From Bifiguratus adelaidae (lineage: Eukaryota; Mucoromycota; Endogonomycetes; Endogonales): 35,205 nucleotides of DNA. Below the pieces are notes generated by a model. That model was not told the DNA's origin. It saw only the letters and a list, made by a program, of their open reading frames with translations, and did no database searches. Both the position numbers and the translations under genes were made by a program. Numbering within the stretch: the first letter of the stretch is position 1; each line of letters starts with the position of its first letter. The DNA is taken from contig MVBO01000151.1 in assembly GCA_002261195.1 (NCBI GenBank), forward strand, positions 1 through 35,205, in the 5' to 3' direction. Shown one piece after another: positions 10,265-21,178 of the stretch.

Positions 10265-11449
10265 TTAGGCGGATAGAATGACCTCCTTGATCAGACGTTG
10301 TCGTTCCTTCATCAGTTCATCGGTGGCGGCACCTAAAGCCAGCTCTTCGTCAACACTCCGCTTCAGGTTCTCGATGATGTTCTTGTGACACCACTTGGAG
10401 AGATCGGCCAAGGAATTCTTGACATCCCAAAGGAAAGCTTGCATGGGTTTATATTTCGCGCCGGTCTCATCTGGTTTGTCGTGGAAGAACTCCGGCTTGG
10501 GAATAGATGGAAGCGAAGGATATATGTTGCGCGCCTCCTTGATGGCCTCGAATGCTTCGTCTGGGAAAACCACACGACCTTCGCCTGGATTGCCGTTACC
10601 AGAGGCAGAACGCAGATCAACAATAGCGATCATGATAGCAGAGTCCGCCTTTGCCAACAGCTCAATGACTTTACGAAGTTGCAGCGTGTCTTTTTCTGTT
10701 GCCTTTATTGTCTCGCGGCGTGATTCCGCCGCAGCCTTGAGGGCACTGTTTGTAGAAAAGTCTCCTCCAGCAAAAATCTAGGTATGACAGTAAGCATAGT
10801 GACTTAGGTTTGTGAGACGTAACTTACGGGGTCTGTGAGTTGTGCCAGTTCATCCCGATACTTGTCCAATGTCCGGCAATCCACGGCGTACTTTTCGCCC
10901 TGAAAGTAAACTATAGGTAAGATGATGTCGCATTGGGGAATGGAGCACTTACTTCGGCGCTAATCTTGCGAATGCGTTCACGTACCGCGTTCTCAGCTTC
11001 TTGAATGTCCTCCTCAAAGGACTTTGACTTTTTGATACCGGCATGAATTTCGTCCAGCTCACGTTGATATCGGCACTGTCGGACAGTCGAAATAATGAGC
11101 TTCGGTATGTATGAGGTCAATGCACAATCACTTACAGTAAATTTGGTCAAGAACCAATAGAAGGACCATGACTGCAGGTCATGCAGACGTTCGGTCCACA
11201 TTTCACTGAGCGCGAGATGAGTAAGATGACACTCGGACGGTCAGACGCTGCAGCAACTTACGTCTTCTTCTTGGCTTCTTCGAGTCTTATCTCAAGCGGA
11301 GGTAGTTCCTCTTCTTCAATAATCTTTTGTTGAAGCTTGCCCTCCAGATAGGGCTTCTCGGTGTGCTGTAGAGCTGCTGAGGCGTTTATGAGATTGTCGA
11401 TATTTGAGACATTGGCACGAGCCAGTTGTACGAGGGATGAGTTAACCAT
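10265..11449 (-). CDS. Unrecognised conserved-looking coiled-coil protein, 321 aa
   Basis: Five exons join in phase: 11449-11262, 11205-11136, 11075-10953, 10899-10828 and 10777-10265, with introns of 50-60 nt. I do not recognise the family. The protein starts MVNSSLVQLARANVSNIDN. Residues ~40-130 are strongly charged and predicted coiled coil (LQQKIIEEEELPPLEIRLEE, SFEEDIQEAENAVRERIRK), interrupted by an aromatic patch LQSWSFYWFLTKF. The C-terminal half has RVVFPDEAFEAIKEARNIYP, AFLWDVKNSLADLSKWCHKN and ELMKERQRLIKEVIL. There is no signal peptide, no membrane segment and no catalytic motif, so a cytosolic structural or adaptor role is the safest reading. It converges with the LRR gene (225 bp between stops). 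Confidence 0.75.
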
Positions 11450-11808
11450 GATTAACGGTCGGGGAAGAGGATATATGGGGAGGTAAAAAGGACACAAGGA
11501 CAAGGAGAGAAGCAGAAGCAGCAAGGCAAGAAGCAAGTAAGCGAGAAAGTCGGAAAATGTTCCGGGGTAACAAACCCTAACCCAACCCCACCTTTTTAAC
11601 GGAGAGGAGCGTTTTGGATGTGGTCTCCGACAAGCCATGAGGTGAGATGGAGCACATTGCGCATGATAATGAATATAGGGATCTTGAAATGAACATGTTC
11701 TAAACCCTACAACTTCTAGATATCCTACAAGCATATACATGTCTCCACACTGTGAGATCAAACCCAAACTTAACTTGCCCAGAAACGGTAAAATGCAGCA
11801 ACTTGGCT

Positions 11809-13116
11809 TCATTCCGCAGCTTCCCGTGGTTTGCGCACGAAATCTGGTTCACCGTGAACGATGGTGACCTCTGTCGTGGATCGCGCATCAGTCGGAGAAT
11901 GCGCTCTGTTGCTGGAGATGGATTCCTTGTGCTTCGGTTTGCCCTCTAAATCAGTTATCTCGAGATCTTGCGTAACGTTCCCCACATCAACGGGGTCTGC
12001 TTCCTCGTGAGCTTGTTTGCTCTTCTCCTCCTCTAGTTCAATATCCAATGCCTCTATGGCTTCGTCATCATTGATTTGGTTTCCGAGATTGATGTGGGTT
12101 CCTTCTGATTGCGTCGTCTCGGCATTTGCTGGTGACGGCGCTGGTTCTGTCGTTTCCTCAACCGGCGAGCCCGTTGATGATGATTCTTCATCATCCTCGC
12201 CATTGTCATTATTGACTCTTGCCGATGTGTCCTGCTCGTCTTCCCTTTCCACTTGCTTTCCTAACGCTTCTTCAGCTTCACTGCGATCTTGAGTGATCTC
12301 TGAATCTTTCTTATCTTCATCTAGCTTGTCAGCTGCGTAAGATTGTTGATCTCGAACATCCTGTGCATCCGTGTCTTCCGTCGGTTGATCACTGGGTATT
12401 TCAACCACTGGAACGTCAGCAGACGGTTCTGGATGATCTCCAATGGCGTCTTCATGGGACGTTGCGGCAGTACTTGAGTCGATGGATGTTGTCACGTTAT
12501 CCTCGTCGTTTATTGGCTTTTCTTCATCTAAAGCAGTGGCATCGGTCGAGGATTCTGTTTGACTGAGCTTTTCCGTAACAGATGTAGCGGCGCTTGAAGT
12601 TTTGCCCGGGGTTGACGTGGTCTCCTTCCGTGGCGCCGTGGATTTGGACGAAGGAATACTCACTCCTCCTGGCGTCGTTCTCTTAGCACGAGTCCTCCTT
12701 TCAATCCCCCCATGAGCTTACCTCTAAGGGGTGCCGTCGCTGTCGTTTGCTTCCATAGGCCAGTAGGATCGGCCTTGGGAGCCGCTAAATCCACCGTTAG
12801 AGGTACGTCTTGGTGGCTCCACTCGTCTCACCTTTGGCATTCCGGATATCAAGAGGGTCGGCTACTGTCGTAGCTTTGGCTTTAGGAACATGCTTGGCAC
12901 AATACAGTTTACCGCCAGACGACTGGAAGTTTTGTATGGTCAACATGACCTTGCAACCTATTTCGGAACACTGGAGAGGTCTAAGTCATCGGAAAAGGTC
13001 GACATGCCGAGACTTACTCGAAAACATGGTCGGTGATACCATGCACTGTTTGCCTCTATGCGTTCAGTAGGATAAACCTTCTTCTCGCATACGGGACAAG
13101 TCTGTGCAGAGATCAT
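11809..13116 (-). CDS. LIM-domain protein with long acidic low-complexity tail
   Basis: Exons 13116-13018, 12970-12832, 12784-12722 and 12668-11809 join in phase to 386 aa. A single LIM zinc-binding domain occupies residues ~7-66: CPVC, WYHRPC, then FRCSEIGC and LYCAKH. The second finger opens C-x4-C rather than C-x2-C, a variant that may still bind zinc. Next comes a short segment with ADPTGLWKQT. From residue ~100 to the end the protein is disordered, dominated by Glu, Asp, Ser and Thr (SETHEDAI-like runs, EEEKSKQAHEEAD). LIM proteins of this kind commonly bind actin structures or act as adaptors; which applies here is unknown. The 53-nt last intron was chosen because it is the only one that connects the LIM frame with the tail frame. 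Its start lies only 95 bp after the MGM1 stop on the same strand. Confidence 0.82.
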
Positions 13117-13211
13117 GGTAGCGAAGGGAACAGAGTCACACGATGCTAACGAAAAGATGCCCAATAAATTTGTTTGTAGGAATAGGGAATGAGTAAAGAT
13201 ACATGTCTACA

Positions 13212-16200
13212 TCAATAAGCATTGTGGACGCCAGCTCTTTCTTGACGATCCTGTTGTCTCCGGACGAGGTAATTAAGTTTCTCCTAAACCCAAATGAGTT
13301 CTTTGGAACGGATGCTTTGCATCGAGCCTTACCATCACTTCCTCTAACTTGGCCTTCCGCTCTTGGAGGTCCAAATGACGCTGAACACTGGGGTTCTCGC
13401 GAGCAAATTTGTTAATTTGCTGTCGGTCGAACTGATAGACTAGTTTGTTGTCAACTTCTCGGGGGAATTGGAAAAAGAATTCATTCAGCAGCTCCACTTG
13501 AATAAACATGACGGCCTAAGGAAGAGTGAGAATGCACGCGAGAGCAGACCTCCAAGCTACCTACCGTATACGTGAGCTTCTCGGCTACGACATTCAAGAA
13601 TGCTTCAGGGCAGTACTGCTTATTATCGGCTGTCTTGCATTGGCGTGATTTGAGAGCAGCCAGGCGATACTTGAGAATCGTCGAACGGTCGCGGAGAAAG
13701 AGGGCTTCTTGAGCTTTCTCCAAGACTTTTGGGGGATAGCTTTGTCGAGATACGACATTAAGATCGAGATCATTTGCCTCTTCGCTCTCTAATGGTTCGG
13801 CATCCACTTCACTGATGCGTTCGGCCTTACGTTGTTCCTCCTTTTCGAGATCGAGCAGATACTTGATGGCCGAACGCAGCTTCTTCTTGCCTACTTGTTG
13901 CTTGATTTGCTCGCTCATCTTGTCACACATCGCCAATTCCCGTTCCAACAGGGTGATTGTTCTCTTCAGACCGTCAGCCCAATCAGCCTCGGTTACCTCC
14001 ACCTCGTACTTGTATGGTTTGATGGTATTCTCGACTTGATCGCTGGTGGTGAGGAATTTGTGCCGCAGAATCTCGTTAGAAAAGTCAATGATAGCTTCTT
14101 TGGTGGAAGGGTGATAGTTGAGTGGCTCCATGGATGTCAAAATGTCCATGTTATTGAGCAAGACGTCGAGCACAAGCTGTGTGGTTGATCGACCGACACC
14201 TGACTTCGTCAAGGCGGAAGCAGACAAGTCCAACTTGTAGAGCCAGTAAATGTCGTCGTACAGAGCCTTAGGCAAGTCTGACACTTTGCGATCTGACCAG
14301 TACATTTCAGCACAGATATCCAACAGTCGTTGCTCCAGCATTTGGCGCACTTCGTGTCGCACTTGAGGCTTGCCGAATTGGCCAGCAAAGTCCTTGAACC
14401 TATGCTTGAGCGCATCGACGGTCTCTGCGAGATATGACTCGGGTGACACACGTCGATCGTTGTATTGAACCTTGAATTGATAGCGGGCCTCCTCCAGCTC
14501 CTTTTGTACAGCGTCTACAATACCTGAAAGTGATCGACCCATAGACTGCTCCAGGACGCTCATAAGTGTTCGCCTTAACGTGACTGTGCCAACGTTAATG
14601 CCGCGTTGATTATAAACGTAGTGTCCCTTGAAGAAGTTGTCTTCATTTCTCACCACCGTTTTGGTGAGATTGCCATCAGCCGTATTGGAGGGCGCCTTGC
14701 AGATGACACCGATATATCCTAACTGCAGTGGATAGTCACGGTTGCGAAGAATTTTTGCACCCAACTCTGGCTCAACGAGATCCATCTTCGTGACGACTCC
14801 GATGGTTCTGCGCCCACGAGGATCTACACGACGAGAAGCGTTCAACGCAGGCGAATTGGCTAAATCTACATCGGCGGCGCAAACAGCCAGGATGATGTTT
14901 GGCGGTTTGATGTATTTTTCGCAAAGATCCTCAATCTTACTCTTGAGCGAGGCTGGTTGATTTGCGTTGTGAATTTGGATGTAACCGGGTAAGTCGATGA
15001 GTTGTAAATCAGGGATGTTGGGCGAATATATTTTGAGTTCTATAGGTTTATCGGAGACACACTGGTCTTCTGGAACGGCAAGGTTGAGGTCGGTCAGCGT
15101 CTTTTGAATTTGCTTAAAGTCATGAATCTTGCCAAACGGCAGGGATGGGAATTCTCCATACTCTTCATCCGATCCGGGTGTGTGTATTAGGGTCAATTCG
15201 ATTGGACGACGAGTCACCATATTTGAACCCCTTTGAGAAGATTGCGTTAACGTGTGCATTCAACGACATGATTGCACTTACTTTGGCAAGAATTCGTGAC
15301 CAACGATCGCTTCTAGCACCGAAGACTTTCCAGAACTTTGACTGCCAATCACAACGATACTTGGCAACTTAAGCGTGTCATTATGGTCAATGCTGAGCAA
15401 GATGGACCGAATCTCGATTAGTTTCTTGGTCAACATCATGAATTGTTCATCGTGCTGCAGTATTGAGGTGGATTTCTTTCCAGCGAGAGCTTTGGTGGCT
15501 TTGGCTTCAGTTTCAGCAGGTTTGGTATCCTCGTCTTCTTCACGCAAGAGCGCAGCGGCAGCAGCTGCTGCCGCCGCCGCAGGTCCGCCGCCGTAATTTG
15601 GTCCTTCACCCCTACCTCCAGGTTCCTGACCCATGCTGCCTCTCATTTTGTCATCTCCAAAGGTATGCTTGGTTGCCTTGTCAATATCAGTTGATTGCCT
15701 CCCCGCCATGATATTTTTCACAAATTCAGGCATGCCAATCGATGGCAGCTCTGGAAAGTGTATGTCCAGATCCTCAATGTCCTCTTGAATCCTTCCAATA
15801 AAGTTCTTTGCGTCCTGAGTAATGCCGTTGATGAAGTCTGTACTCTTTGTCGTATAGTCTGTAGTGGCAACTTGATGAACATGTTTCCGATATGTACTAA
15901 TGTCTCGACTCACCTGTGACTTTATAATTGACATAGGCAGCACCACCAGCTGCTGTACCGGCCGCAGCGAGGGGAATGCGCAAAGACTTGAGCAGAACCC
16001 TGGGAATCGTCCCCCACGCCATGCCGCGTTCAGAACCGGGTAGAAATGTTAGAGGGGCAAGTTGAGGTCTTGCTGTTGTTTGCATAAACCCTGGAGAAAG
16101 CAAGGCAATTCGTCTTGATGGAACATAACGATATGAGCGAACGATGGTAGGCGTTATGCGTCGAACGTGTTGTCGCAATGGTTTGCGCGTATGTAGCCCT

Positions 16201-16328
16201 CGTGGGCTCCCTACTCGCGCTGGAAGCGTAATCTGGCTAGCAACTGGACCCGGTAGAAGCGTATGAGATATGCCCTGACGAGCATATCTAGACACTTGGT
16301 GTCCACTAGCCCGTAGAATGGCCGACAT
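13212..16328 (-). CDS. MGM1: Mitochondrial inner-membrane dynamin-like GTPase MGM1/OPA1
   Basis: Five exons (16328-15914, 15858-15282, 15230-13565, 13515-13333, 13283-13212) give 970 aa, the usual family size. The ATG at 16328 opens an Arg-rich, acid-free presequence ([19 protein letters not shown]). A hydrophobic segment at ~118-134 ([18 protein letters not shown]) would anchor the long form in the inner membrane. The GTPase domain has G1 GSQSSGKSS at ~310-318, T337 in TRRP, G3 DLPG at ~410-413 and G4 TKMD at ~478-481. Middle and GTPase-effector regions follow ([40 protein letters not shown]). The protein drives inner-membrane fusion and crista shaping. Between anchor and GTPase lies a Gly-rich stretch with ten consecutive alanines, near the region where rhomboid processing happens in yeast. 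The last exon encodes just 23 residues. Confidence 0.96.
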
Positions 16329-16865
16329 AAGCCCAACAAGCTGAATTGCAAAAGTTCGGAAGCCAATGACTGTATGCTTGCTCAGTTGATAATGAATTAA
16401 TTTCCCTTTATGGATGTCACCCGCGCGACATGGGAGCATGTCTATCCAACAGGATCTATGGCATTGGATACACGTGAATGAGCGCCTTGTCTTGTAAGGA
16501 GACACGCATCATGTGAAGAGCAGGTGAAGTGTCTCTGAATATATGGGAGTGACAGAGATTATCTTTATATGATATTAGCATTAAACAGGAAGCAAGATCC
16601 ACTCTTGACGACCGCATCCATTATTATACGACCACATGTTTACCGAGTTGTCGCTAGCATTGCTTGCACAACTATCAAAACGTGTTGCATCCTGAGCGTC
16701 CATTCACGTTTTGAAAGGTGTATCCAAGAGCCGTAGGCGTCACGAGCCATTGCAGACGATGGGAACCGTCATCCTAAGAATAAAGGTCAACGCCGTCGTT
16801 GCCGCAAGGCCATGAAGAGAGGTATGATGCTGCGCAACCATCGCGACCGCCCGAAAATCTGAACG
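16329..16865. other. Intergenic region upstream of MGM1
   Basis: About 540 bp between the MGM1 start and the coding debris at 16.87 kb. A minus-strand hydrophobic reading frame (MVAQHHTSLHGLAATTALTF, near 16,750-16,845) ends quickly at a stop and is not supported as a gene. It may be the tail of the adjoining debris. Nothing else is seen. Confidence 0.4.
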
Positions 16866-17280
16866 TTGTACGTGTTGGGTTATCCAGCGACCTCGGTGAA
16901 TTTAACATTGTTGCCGACTAGACCTGCACGTCTTGTCAGTCCGTCAGCTCTTGCCCATCTTGGTATAACCTACCCGACATTTATGATGTAGAGGTCCACA
17001 TAATCAGAAGTACCGCAGGCATAAGCATCCAGGTATGTTGTGTTACAGCCATATCGACCTCCTGCTACCGTGAGGTGTAGGTCTTACAACGCAGAAGGAA
17101 CAAAGCTTATGGTCAGCCAGCATGCCAAAACTTATAAAAGTCTGAGCAATTTCGCTTCCCGTCCACTCATGTTGTATCAACAGTATAATTGTACCCAGGA
17201 CGCGGAATATATGACGGAGAGTTCACCATATCAACCATCAAATCGGTTGTCGACGTACCATAGGAGGTCAAGGTGATTTG
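16866..17280 (-). pseudogene. Coding debris of an unassigned secreted-type protein
   Basis: Three minus-strand stretches look protein-coding but lie in different frames: YGTSTTDLMVDMVNSP with SYIPRPGYNYTV at ~17,180-17,260, EWTGSEIAQTFISFGMLADH at ~17,100-17,165, and GGRYGCNTTYLDAYACGTSD followed by YVDLYIINVG at ~16,975-17,070. The last stretch ends at a good donor (GTAGGT), and a matching acceptor CTAG follows near 16,920. But the downstream frame (VGNNVKFTEVAG, stop) only connects if one G of a GGG run is dropped. Cys/Tyr/Asn-rich composition suggests an extracellular protein. It abuts the GH35 remnant on the same strand. It could be a degraded separate gene or the rearranged C-terminus of that gene. 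Family not recognised. Confidence 0.4.
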
Positions 17281-18376
17281 AGCCGAGGTGCACACAAACG
17301 GAGCAGCCAAGGCACTCAAACTGGTACCGCCATAAGTCATGTACAAGCTTTGCATGGTAATGCCTTGGGCATAATTGGGTTTTGTAGTAGACCTTGGCAA
17401 ATTGCTCGTTGGTCGATTGTGCGCAGTTGGAATATCCACTTCCTCCCCATGCATCGAATGATCCACCTTGAAACTCTGGGTTATAGTGAGGTTCAGAGAT
17501 GTTGAGAGATTCGAAATAAGAACGATAACCGGTATAGATAACGGAAGGCCAACTCGTCGGATTGGCACAATCGAACCCAAGATGGTAGGAACCTTGTCGT
17601 AGATATCACCACTACCCTTGTCAGTGTAATACGACTTCGTTTCGGAAACATCGTTAAAGGTGAAGGGAATGGTAAGGCCATCCGCCCGAAACTTGGACTC
17701 GAGATTTGCATGTACGGTTGACCGTTCGTGTCTTCCACGAGTTCAATCTCTACCTGATTGAGAATCACCGGATCGTTGTGCATAGTCTGATTGTTGACCA
17801 GATAAGGATCGATCGCCGACAGCCACTGAGTCCATTGAGCTTGGTAGACTGGATCGTTTGTTCTTGTACTGCAATTCACGTTGATCAACCACCCGCGAAA
17901 GCCGCCTGCATCATCTTCAGCGTTGATTAAGTTCCCGGGCGGGCGACAATGTAGATGCCGACATCCTTGGCGGTGTCCATCAACTGTTGAACGTCTCGGA
18001 TACCGTTAAAGTCGTATTCCAAACTTCGCAGAATGGTAAGACCAATCGAAGCAAACGGACGCGGCGTTGTAGCTAGCAGCAAACATCTTCTCCAAGACGT
18101 CTCTCCAAACGTCAGGAGACGGAAGACGATAACACTAATTATATGCCAGTCTGGATATCCACGTGTAAGCGTGCTCCTGCGTGGAATTCAGAAAACAAAA
18201 AGATACGATTACCATTAATCTTGAGCGAAGAGTTGTCCCATGTCACAAGGCCACTGTTATTGGGGCTGGTAGCCGGTATGGATCGAGCATTGAGGATCTT
18301 GGGAACTGCGGCACTGGCTTGACGCAGTAGTGCTACGGCGGTAGCACTACTGCCAAGAACGGAGAAAACCGCGCAT
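17281..18376 (-). pseudogene. Degraded secreted beta-galactosidase (GH35) pseudogene
   Basis: Minus-strand pieces line up in GH35 order but in changing frames: a hydrophobic leader (VLGSSATAVALLRQASA), TWDNSSLKINGNRIFLFSEF, YRLPSPDVWRDVLEKMFAAS, YDFNGIRDVQQLMDTAKDVG, GGFRGWLINV, NDPVILNQVEIELVED, FDCANPTSWPSVIYTGYRSY, NPEFQGGSFDAWGGSG and LYMTYGGTSLSALAAPFVCT. Frameshifts sit near 18,360, 18,018, 17,932, 17,702, 17,576 and 17,380, at places too tight for introns. One likely intron (18180-18135) has GC instead of GT at its donor. The general-acid motif NE of QVENE reads QVEIE here, whereas the nucleophile segment EFQGG survives. After PFVCTS the similarity stops abruptly, so the C-terminal two thirds of a normal ~1000-aa enzyme are missing. 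Neighbouring genes are intact, which argues for a true pseudogene rather than poor sequence. Confidence 0.8.
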
Positions 18377-18415
18377 ATATGGGATGCTCACCACAGGGTC
18401 TTCTACTCCACATAT

Positions 18416-18627
18416 TTATAACTCCTTGATCAGTGTGGGAATCATCTCTTCCTTAACTAATTTCCCTTGGTCAATCTCTGCAAAGCCGATAAGACGTGCA
18501 AGAAGATGCGGGAATCTGGGAAGAATTCCGGTTGGACAGTGGTCGTTGAAGAAATTGGCGTCGCGTCGCGTCAGGTTTGAACCCCTCGGATCAATCAATG
18601 TTGCATATTCGACACCAGCCTTTTACT
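18416..18627 (-). pseudogene. Fragment of an unrecognised gene, C-terminal piece
   Basis: A clean minus-strand frame of about 70 residues reads AGVEYATLIDPRGSNLTRRD, then ANFFNDHCPTGILPRFPHLL and ARLIGFAEIDQGKLVKEEMI, ending in TAA at 18416. Its composition is that of a real globular protein. No continuation with matching phase could be found upstream: stops close all frames near 18,640, and 18,650-19,110 shows only weak frames. It ends about 40 bp before the GH35 remnant starts, on the same strand. Probably a broken gene of the same decaying patch; a missed intron is the alternative. Confidence 0.35.
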
Positions 18628-19293
18628 ATTCCGCTCTCACTAATCGTATCATCCAAGGTTGTGGGGTTCGAGTGTCGACTCTTGATTCCTCAGATCAAGC
18701 GTCATTGCAAGATGGCAATCACATTGGCGTTCTGAGATCGTCCGGTGTAACAGAAAAATGGCTTGCAGGCGTCCCGGGAACAGCAGCGGACCCTGGAAAG
18801 ATGCCACATTCTCAAGGTGTACAAGTTGTATCCAGCGGGGATCTGGTCTCAATATACGAACCTGGGTGGTTAGTGTTGCGCCGTTGGAATGTCTATCATT
18901 TTCCGGGACTCTTTGTCTTGTACCGACCAGTTGGATACTACAAGCCACCATTGTGGTAACTTTTGAAGTGACCAGCGTCGCGTGACGCTGGGATGCTGGG
19001 ATGCAGAATGCGCTAGCCTTAACGCGGACCTTTGGCCATCCCTGATTTTCCCGATTTCTCCCAGGACTTTCACTTTGGCGGCTTGATCTGGTAACGGCGA
19101 CATTTGACACATTCCGTTGCTCACAGCGATAGGATCAATCATGGCGCTTTCCAGATGTGTCCGATGTCGTGTATGTCCTCTGCGCGCAACCGGCTCATCA
19201 TAGAAATGGGTTAGGGTTGTGAAAAAGAAGGCTTCTCCTAGGATTTGATGCACTTTGACACTCTTGCATTCTCTGCTCAAGCACTTTGTTGTT
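18628..19293. other. Intergenic / decayed region upstream of the fasciclin gene
   Basis: About 660 bp between the broken fragment and the fasciclin start. Minus-strand frames such as MIDPIAVSNGMCQMSPLPDQ at ~19,080-19,140 are moderately protein-like but short and unconnected. No gene can be supported. It must contain the promoter of the fasciclin gene. Confidence 0.4.
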
Positions 19294-19944
19294 ATGGCAC
19301 GATTTGCCCTTGTGATTGGGTTAACACTCCTTTACAGTCTATTGACGAGTGCACAACTCGTTCCCAACTTTACGCCAATTAGTGAAGAGACCTTCGCTGA
19401 GGCCATGGACCAAGACCGACACCCATTTGAAGCAACATCCGGCTTGGTGTTCCAAAACACCGAAACCTCGTCCAACGAGCAAACACTGCTCGACAAACTA
19501 CCGAGAGACAAATCCTTGTCCATTTTTCTGGATGTCGTCATGCAAGTGCCTACCCTAGTCCACATGTTCAATAACGCCACCTTGGACCCAGCCGTCACCG
19601 TCTTCACACCCACCAATGGTGCCTTCAAGGCCTTCTTTGATACGGAAACCATGACAGAGCATGGCAAGGAGAGTGGACGGCGGATTTTGGCTTCAGATGC
19701 GGATATGCACGAGTTTTTGGCGTATCATGTTGTACCCTCTGGCAAGCTTACATTTCAGGATCTAGCGAAGGCATCCACATTGGAGACCATGGCCAAGAAA
19801 ACCATTGACGTCAAGCATAGCGGCAAAAAGGCCATGTTGAATGGCAAAGTTGCAGTGTCTGAGGATTCCAAAGTCATTGAGGCAAAGAATGGCATCGCCT
19901 ACAAGGTTGACAGGGTGCTGACGAGTCTCAATGATATTGACTGA
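19294..19944 (+). CDS. Secreted fasciclin (FAS1)-domain protein
   Basis: A single exon of 216 aa from the ATG at 19294. The start is confirmed by a classical signal peptide, MARFALVIGLTLLYSLLTSA, with likely cleavage before QLVPNF. One FAS1 domain spans ~70-214. Its H1 motif is VTVFTPTNGAFKAFF, a YH-like motif occurs in HEFLAYHVVPSGKLTF, and it closes with GIAYKVDRVL. FAS1 proteins act outside the cell in adhesion or cell-wall association. There is no C-terminal hydrophobic GPI-attachment segment (it ends SLNDID), so the product is probably soluble or wall-bound non-covalently. It is transcribed away from the decayed patch and converges with the TLC gene; the stops are only 70 bp apart. Confidence 0.9.
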   Translation: MARFALVIGLTLLYSLLTSAQLVPNFTPISEETFAEAMDQDRHPFEATSGLVFQNTETSSNEQTLLDKLPRDKSLSIFLDVVMQVPTLVHMFNNATLDPAVTVFTPTNGAFKAFFDTETMTEHGKESGRRILASDADMHEFLAYHVVPSGKLTFQDLAKASTLETMAKKTIDVKHSGKKAMLNGKVAVSEDSKVIEAKNGIAYKVDRVLTSLNDID

Positions 19945-20014
19945 GATAAGAATGTCATGTTAACAATGCTGCAAGTGTATATAATTTCCTGTAAGCGCAA
20001 CCTGTGTTTATAGT

Positions 20015-21178
20015 CTATTTGTCCTTGCTCTTTTCTTTTGCCTCCAACACTTGGAGTCCTTCTATGGTCTCCTCTACCAATTCGCCGTTGCACACTGCTT
20101 GGGTCGAGTTGACCTTGGCAGGGAGTTTCTTGGGAAATCGTTTGGCCAACATCTTGATCATGAGATAGAACCAGTAGTAATTGAGGATGTTGTGAACCGT
20201 ATTGGCCGCCAGGTAAATGCTCGTCACTGCAGGAGTGAGATTGTCAGCGCGTGTGGTCCACGCTTGCGCTCGCGTCACTTACACCACGTAGGCACAAGAT
20301 GCTTGGCCGCGAATATGTCCACTGTCAGCGTTAAATCCATATTGATTAGTCGAGGCAAGGCTTGATTCCGTGAATACTCACCAAAGGTCCAGTAGCTCAT
20401 GTAGGTACCGAAAATGACACGCACTCCGAAAAAGGCAGAAAGCAAGATGATCCCATTGATCAACTGCGCTTTCGAGCCTGTATATCCGAGTTTGTCCTAG
20501 AACAAAATATTAGAACACAAGTAGCGGACCCCGGAGAATATTTCACTTACCATGAACCAGTTGATGTTGAGAAATATAGTGGATAACTCAAACATGATAA
20601 AGACCGCGCCGTAATAGTTGATAAATGGGCGCTATGCAAAAGCGTGAGCTTCGACCAACGTATACACCTTTGCACTTACATAGGATAAAATGAATACCGT
20701 AAAGGCACAGACACCGTGCATGACCATGCCAATGCCCTGATCTTTATGATACTTTAATGCTGTAAATGCATCCCACAAAAAGTATCTGCAGACCGTTAGA
20801 CGACAACAAAATAGAAGAATCCTGTACTTACCCGGTGGCTAGGGAATGAATGTCGGTAGCATTCGGATCGTAGCCAAACACATGATCAGCCATGAGCGTT
20901 TCATTCCAGAAAAGCGGAAATGAAAAGGTACAGAGGATGGCGGCATGAAGAAAAGAGACCACGTGGATATGAAAACTGGTCTTTTGGTATCCTTTCATGC
21001 GCGCAAATGACTTGGGGAATAGGTAGGGCGAGATTGTCCGAGAGATTTGGAAGATGACGTTGCATGTGAGGGTGGTAGCGAGAATGACATGGTAATGGTT
21101 GGTTAGTGTCGGTACGCCGAGTGAAACAAAGAGAGGGTGTAGTTCCGCGGCGAATGGAGCAGGATGTAGTTCCTTCAT
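20015..21178 (-). CDS. TLC-domain multispanning membrane protein
   Basis: Six exons (21178-20832, 20785-20680, 20631-20551, 20496-20382, 20321-20283, 20226-20015) keep phase and give 299 aa. At least six hydrophobic segments are visible, e.g. HVILATTLTCNVIFQI, VVSFLHAAILCTFSFPLFW, GVCAFTVFILSY, INGIILLSAFFGVRVIFG and TVHNILNYYWFYLMIKML. The TRAM-LAG1-CLN8 signature is seen as FHIHVVSFLHA, FLWDAFTALKYHKDQGIGMV and the acid/aromatic region FINYYGAVFIMFELSTIFLN. It resembles the TMEM56/TLCD4-like subgroup rather than ceramide synthases, as no Lag1p motif with paired histidines is seen. It probably sits in the ER and handles or senses membrane lipids. The tail is Lys/Glu-rich (LEAKEKSKDK), close to a di-lysine type ER retrieval tail. 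Confidence 0.88.

Noticed and set aside
18570-18670. tRNA B-box-like GGTTCAAACC / GGTTCGAGT strings
   Set aside because: No matching A box, acceptor stem or anticodon arm could be folded around them; one lies inside a coding-like frame.
18384-18959. Plus-strand 191-aa frame
   Set aside because: It lies opposite the more protein-like minus-strand fragment at 18416-18627, has no domain or signal, and overlaps decayed sequence.
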